Under the pieces are notes generated by a model. The model did not search any database and was not told where the DNA came from. It saw only the letters and a list, made by a program, of their open reading frames with translations. DNA of 64,000 nt. Origin: Balneolaceae bacterium. GTDB lineage: Bacteria > Bacteroidota > Rhodothermia > Balneolales > Balneolaceae. Positions 61,206-64,000 of the stretch are shown here, in pieces (position 1 is the first letter of the stretch; each line of letters begins with the position of its first letter). Location: positions 59,838 through 123,837 of the forward strand of contig JAFIFB010000008.1 in NCBI GenBank assembly GCA_020832285.1. Reading direction: 5' to 3'. The position numbers and the translations under genes are program-made.

Positions 61206-61805
61206 GTGAAAGAAAAAAACATACTCATTATTTTTGTTAAAAATCAGGAACCCGGAAAGGTAAAAACACGTCTCGCAAAAACCAGGGGTGAGCAAAGTGC
61301 GTTGAAGGTTTACCGTCGCTTGGTAGAAATTACCCTTGAAGCCGCAAAAGGAGCAGAAGCAGATAAACAGGTTTGGTACTCCTCATATACCGACCAGGAA
61401 GACGGAATTGACGAACATGATTTCAAAAAATGTGTTCAAACCGGTACAGATCTTGGAGAACGGATGAGTGTTGCTTTCCGGAAGGTTTTTTATGACGGAT
61501 GTAAAAGGGCGGTCATCATCGGGAGCGATTGCCCTGACATAACCACGGAACTAATCCAGAAAGCCTTTTCAGCTCTGGAACGATATGATATGGTGATTGG
61601 GCCGGCTGCCGACGGTGGTTATTATCTGCTCGGTATGAACCGGTATATTCCCGATCTATTCACTGATATCCCCTGGAGCACTCATATGGTATTAAAAAGC
61701 ACAATTAAAAAAATAAATGAGAAAAACCTGAGCTGTTACTCACTCCCCGAACTAAATGATATCGACACGGAACAGGACCTGAAAGAAAGCGGACTGAAGC
61801 TGTGA
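61206..61805 (+). CDS. DUF2064/TIGR04282-type glycosyltransferase
   Basis: A 199-residue protein: NILIIFVKNQEPGKVKTRLAKTRGEQ at the N-terminus (the nucleotide-binding loop), VQTGTDLGERMSVAFRKVF, and VIIGSDCPDITTELIQKAFSALERYDMVIGPAADGGYYLLGM, the diagnostic end of DUF2064. The family is often labelled 'arsenosugar biosynthesis glycosyltransferase' from its neighbours elsewhere, which is not proof of that role. GTG start. Its stop overlaps the next gene (GTGA), so the two are made together. Confidence 0.87.
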   Translation: MKEKNILIIFVKNQEPGKVKTRLAKTRGEQSALKVYRRLVEITLEAAKGAEADKQVWYSSYTDQEDGIDEHDFKKCVQTGTDLGERMSVAFRKVFYDGCKRAVIIGSDCPDITTELIQKAFSALERYDMVIGPAADGGYYLLGMNRYIPDLFTDIPWSTHMVLKSTIKKINEKNLSCYSLPELNDIDTEQDLKESGLKL

Positions 61806-62512
61806 GTACTCGAATCAGCGTAATCATTCCCGTTTTGAATGAAGCAGAAAATATCGGTCCGCTGCTGGATTATCTTCACAAAGAAGGTGGAGAATATGTG
61901 GAAGAATTGATTGTGGCAGACGGCGGCAGTACCGATGGCACGACAGTAATTTCCGAAAAAAAAGGGGCTTTAACAGTTTTGGCACCAAAGGCAGGGCGCG
62001 CTGTTCAAATGAATGCCGGTGCAGAAATGATCTCGTCGACATCTAGCATTATCTATTTTTTGCATGCTGATACGTATCCGCCAAAAAATTTTGGGGAGAA
62101 AATCGCACAGGCGATAAATATGGGAGCTGACTCAGGCTGTTTCAGACTTCGCTTTGATGATCCCCATCCGCTGCTTACCGGTTATGCGTGGTTTACAAGG
62201 TTCAGGTCCACCTTGCTGCGCTTTGGGGATCAGAGCCTTTTTGTGAAGAATAAGTTGTTCCGGGAAATTGGTGGGTTTGATGACAATTTGACTGTGATGG
62301 AGGATCAGGAGATTGTGAGGCAGATCAGGCGGTATGGCAGGTTTGTATTGTTGCGGGATACTGTGGTAACATCAGCTCGGAAATACAGGAAAAACGGCGT
62401 TCTGAGACTGCAATTTATCTTTTCTGTGATATTTATTCTGTACTACCTGGGAGCTTCTCAGCAAACATTGGTGCATCTTTACAAAAATTTAATACGCACA
62501 GATTTCGGTTAA
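61802..62512 (+). CDS. TIGR04283-type GT2 glycosyltransferase
   Basis: A 236-residue GT2 enzyme: SVIIPVLNEAENIGPLLDYLHKEG, VADGGSTDGTTVISEKKG, YFLHADTYPPKNFGEKI with the DxD-like site, and GGFDDNLTVMEDQEIVRQIRRYG. The C-terminal RLQFIFSVIFILYYLGASQ suggests membrane contact. It is translationally coupled to the DUF2064 gene. No arsenic methyltransferase or radical-SAM genes of an arsenosugar cluster appear in the window, so the substrate remains open. Confidence 0.88.
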   Translation: MSTRISVIIPVLNEAENIGPLLDYLHKEGGEYVEELIVADGGSTDGTTVISEKKGALTVLAPKAGRAVQMNAGAEMISSTSSIIYFLHADTYPPKNFGEKIAQAINMGADSGCFRLRFDDPHPLLTGYAWFTRFRSTLLRFGDQSLFVKNKLFREIGGFDDNLTVMEDQEIVRQIRRYGRFVLLRDTVVTSARKYRKNGVLRLQFIFSVIFILYYLGASQQTLVHLYKNLIRTDFG

Positions 62513-62671
62513 AAAAGAATTATGAAAGTAAAAATCCGGAAAATGTAAGAGTGAAAAAGCGGTTTTCGGCAGAACTGAAACAGTTTTCGAAAATAATGTA
62601 AAAAGCCGGTTCTGCCCGATATTATTAGTGAAAAGCCTTAAATTTCCGCTGTAATATTAATAACGAGATAA

Positions 62672-62687
62672 CAGTAGTGTCCGGTTA
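62672..62687 (+). repeat. Left terminal inverted repeat of the IS
   Basis: CAGTAGTGTCCGGTTA, the perfect reverse complement of 63984-63999. Confidence 0.95.
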
Positions 62688-62813
62688 ACTGAAACTCATA
62701 CCTTTGTAACTTATTGTTGTGCAATGGAATAAGTGCTATTAAAATTTTTATCGACTTGATCTCGTAATTTACCAGTGTCAATTTAATTCAACTGTCGATT
62801 AATAAATAATATC

Positions 62814-63986
62814 ATGTACACTGGCCGAGTCATTTTCTCACAACTTATGGATGTCATTCCTAAATATAAATTTAGGAAAATCGTTGACCGATATAAAGGT
62901 GATTATCGTGTAAAAAAGTTTACATGTTGGAATCAACTTCTGTGTATGTGCTTTGGACAACTTACCTTTCGCGATAGCCTGCGGGATTTAACTTCAACGT
63001 TGAATGCCCTTGGTTCGAGACGTTATCATTTGGGAATTAAACACCAGGTGCCATTGAGTACTATTTCCGATGCTAATGCAACCCGCTCATGGCAAATCTA
63101 TCATGATCTGGCTATGGTGTTGATCCATACTGCCCGCCAAGCCTGTTCCACCGATGATGACGATGTAGAGTCCACCTCGAAGGAGATCTATGCTCTGGAC
63201 TCTACAACAATTGATCTGTGTCTGTCGCTGTTTCCCTGGGCAGAATTCCGAGAGCATAAAGCAGCCATTAAACTGCACACCCTCATGGACTTAGAAGGTT
63301 CCATCCCGACTTTCATCTATATCTCTGATGGTCGTACTCACGATGTCAATGTTCTGGATATGCTTCCAATTACGCCCGGAGGTATTTATATTATGGACCG
63401 CGCTTATCTGGATTTTCAGCGACTTTTTAAATTACATCAAGCCGGTGGTCGATTTGCTGTTCGGGCTAAAAAGAATCTACAGTTTTATCGAAAATCCTCC
63501 ACCCCTGTAGACACCGATACAGGCCTAAGATGTGATCAAATCATCCGCCTGACAGGGCCACAATCAAAAAAACGGTATCCGGAGGATCTTCGCCGTGTTC
63601 GTATTATCGATCCCGATAACGATCAAAATATTGTCTTATTGACTAATATAACCGACTGCGATGCCGCTCAAATCAGCAGCTACTACAAACAGCGTTGGCA
63701 GATTGAATTATTCTTTAAATGGATTAAACAACACCTTCGAATCAAGGCCTTTTATGGGCAAACAATCAATGCGGTGAAAACCCAAATTTGGACTGCGATT
63801 TGCACCTATTTAATCATTATAATTGTACAAAAAACCAATCATTTTGACGTAAAACTACACACAATGATGCAAATTCTCAGCGTGGCTATATTGGGCCGTA
63901 TGACGCTTAAACAGCTATTTTCCGATGAATCACTCACGGATTATAACCCCCAATCCCGTAACCAATTGGGACTCTTTGACTTTTAA
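62814..63986 (+). CDS. IS4-family DDE transposase
   Basis: A 390-residue transposase. The catalytic triad is Asp129 (ALDSTT), Asp195 (IMDRAYLDF) and Glu298 in YYKQRWQIELFFKWIKQHL, matching the Y-(2)-R-(3)-E-(6)-K signature of IS4. The N-terminal domain (FSQLMDVIPKYKFRKIVDRYKGD) is the DUF4372-like DNA-binding part. The TAA stop lies inside the right inverted repeat. The gene is intact, so the element may still be mobile. Confidence 0.95.
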   Translation: MYTGRVIFSQLMDVIPKYKFRKIVDRYKGDYRVKKFTCWNQLLCMCFGQLTFRDSLRDLTSTLNALGSRRYHLGIKHQVPLSTISDANATRSWQIYHDLAMVLIHTARQACSTDDDDVESTSKEIYALDSTTIDLCLSLFPWAEFREHKAAIKLHTLMDLEGSIPTFIYISDGRTHDVNVLDMLPITPGGIYIMDRAYLDFQRLFKLHQAGGRFAVRAKKNLQFYRKSSTPVDTDTGLRCDQIIRLTGPQSKKRYPEDLRRVRIIDPDNDQNIVLLTNITDCDAAQISSYYKQRWQIELFFKWIKQHLRIKAFYGQTINAVKTQIWTAICTYLIIIIVQKTNHFDVKLHTMMQILSVAILGRMTLKQLFSDESLTDYNPQSRNQLGLFDF

Positions 63987-63999
63987 CCGGACACTACTG
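63984..63999 (-). repeat. Right terminal inverted repeat of the IS
   Basis: The plus strand reads TAACCGGACACTACTG, reverse complement of the left repeat. Its first three bases are the stop codon of the transposase. Confidence 0.95.
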
Positions 64000-64000
64000 A

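Larger units (their letters stand above)
62672..63999 (+). mobile_element. Complete IS4-type insertion sequence
   Basis: A 1328-bp element with 16-bp perfect terminal inverted repeats and one transposase gene. The window stops one base after the right end, so target-site duplication cannot be judged. There is a 126-bp leader between the left repeat and the transposase start. Confidence 0.92.

Noticed and set aside
1..64000. CRISPR arrays, tRNA and rRNA genes
   Set aside because: No regularly spaced direct repeats were seen, and no cloverleaf or rRNA segments were recognised. A covariance-model scan would be needed to exclude small RNAs.

Overview
The window reads as one chromosomal segment of a Gram-negative, lipoprotein-rich bacterium of the Bacteroidota/Rhodothermota/Balneolota type. 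Balneolota is my best guess. It rests on clade II-style NosZ, a DUF4292 lipoprotein, tandem secreted DUF1080 and Gfo/Idh/MocA proteins, few strong Shine-Dalgarno sites and moderate GC. This is inference; no rRNA or tRNA is present to confirm it. About 60 genes and gene remnants can be supported.

Layout. 1-2.4 kb: the 3' end of a KAP-family NTPase gene and a membrane-anchored alpha/beta hydrolase. 2.6-10.5 kb: a nitrous oxide respiration locus with an Rrf2 regulator, cytochrome c lipoprotein, NosZ, a small membrane protein, two NosL-like lipoproteins, NosD, NosF and NosY. Two matching AAGA-N8-TCTT dyads precede the regulator and the cytochrome c gene. 10.6-12.9 kb: an APC permease fused to universal-stress domains. 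12.9-17.8 kb (minus strand): a sugar-catabolic operon with an SSS symporter, two Tat-exported Gfo/Idh/MocA oxidoreductases and a short NagA-like deacetylase. 18-30.7 kb: mainly housekeeping and envelope genes (queA, purM, lpdA, TPR protein, DUF4292, EnvC-like M23 protein) plus small secreted proteins.

30.7-36.4 kb (minus strand) is the most interesting region. It looks like a lasso-peptide-type RiPP cluster: a 37-residue precursor with a W-x-x-P-x-I leader motif and a Gly/Glu/Asp-rich tail ending in Ser, a terminator hairpin, two GT2 glycosyltransferases, an HPr-kinase-like kinase, a B2 protease, a PqqD-like B1 protein and an asparagine-synthetase-like cyclase. By analogy with paeninodin-type pathways the kinase should phosphorylate the C-terminal Ser, and the glycosyltransferases suggest further decoration. 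The candidate core is shorter than known lasso peptides, so the product may not be a classical lasso.

36.5-50.4 kb: a secreted DUF1080 protein, a tandem amidohydrolase pair in which the second copy has lost its metal ligands, an SDR/ALDH pair, a YhdH-type reductase, a D-aminoacylase/RidA/SSS operon and a large polysaccharide-lyase-like lipoprotein. 50.5-56 kb is a patchwork of intact genes (CheR-like and class I methyltransferases, polyphosphate glucokinase, SDR-type threonine dehydrogenase) and decayed ones (prolyl aminopeptidase-like, a threonine dehydrogenase fragment, PIN toxin, GLUG protein). 56-62.5 kb: STAS protein, Dps, MscS, a DUF349 protein, an outer-membrane protein and two glycosyltransferases of the 'arsenosugar' families. 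The window ends with a complete IS4-type insertion sequence bounded by 16-bp perfect inverted repeats.
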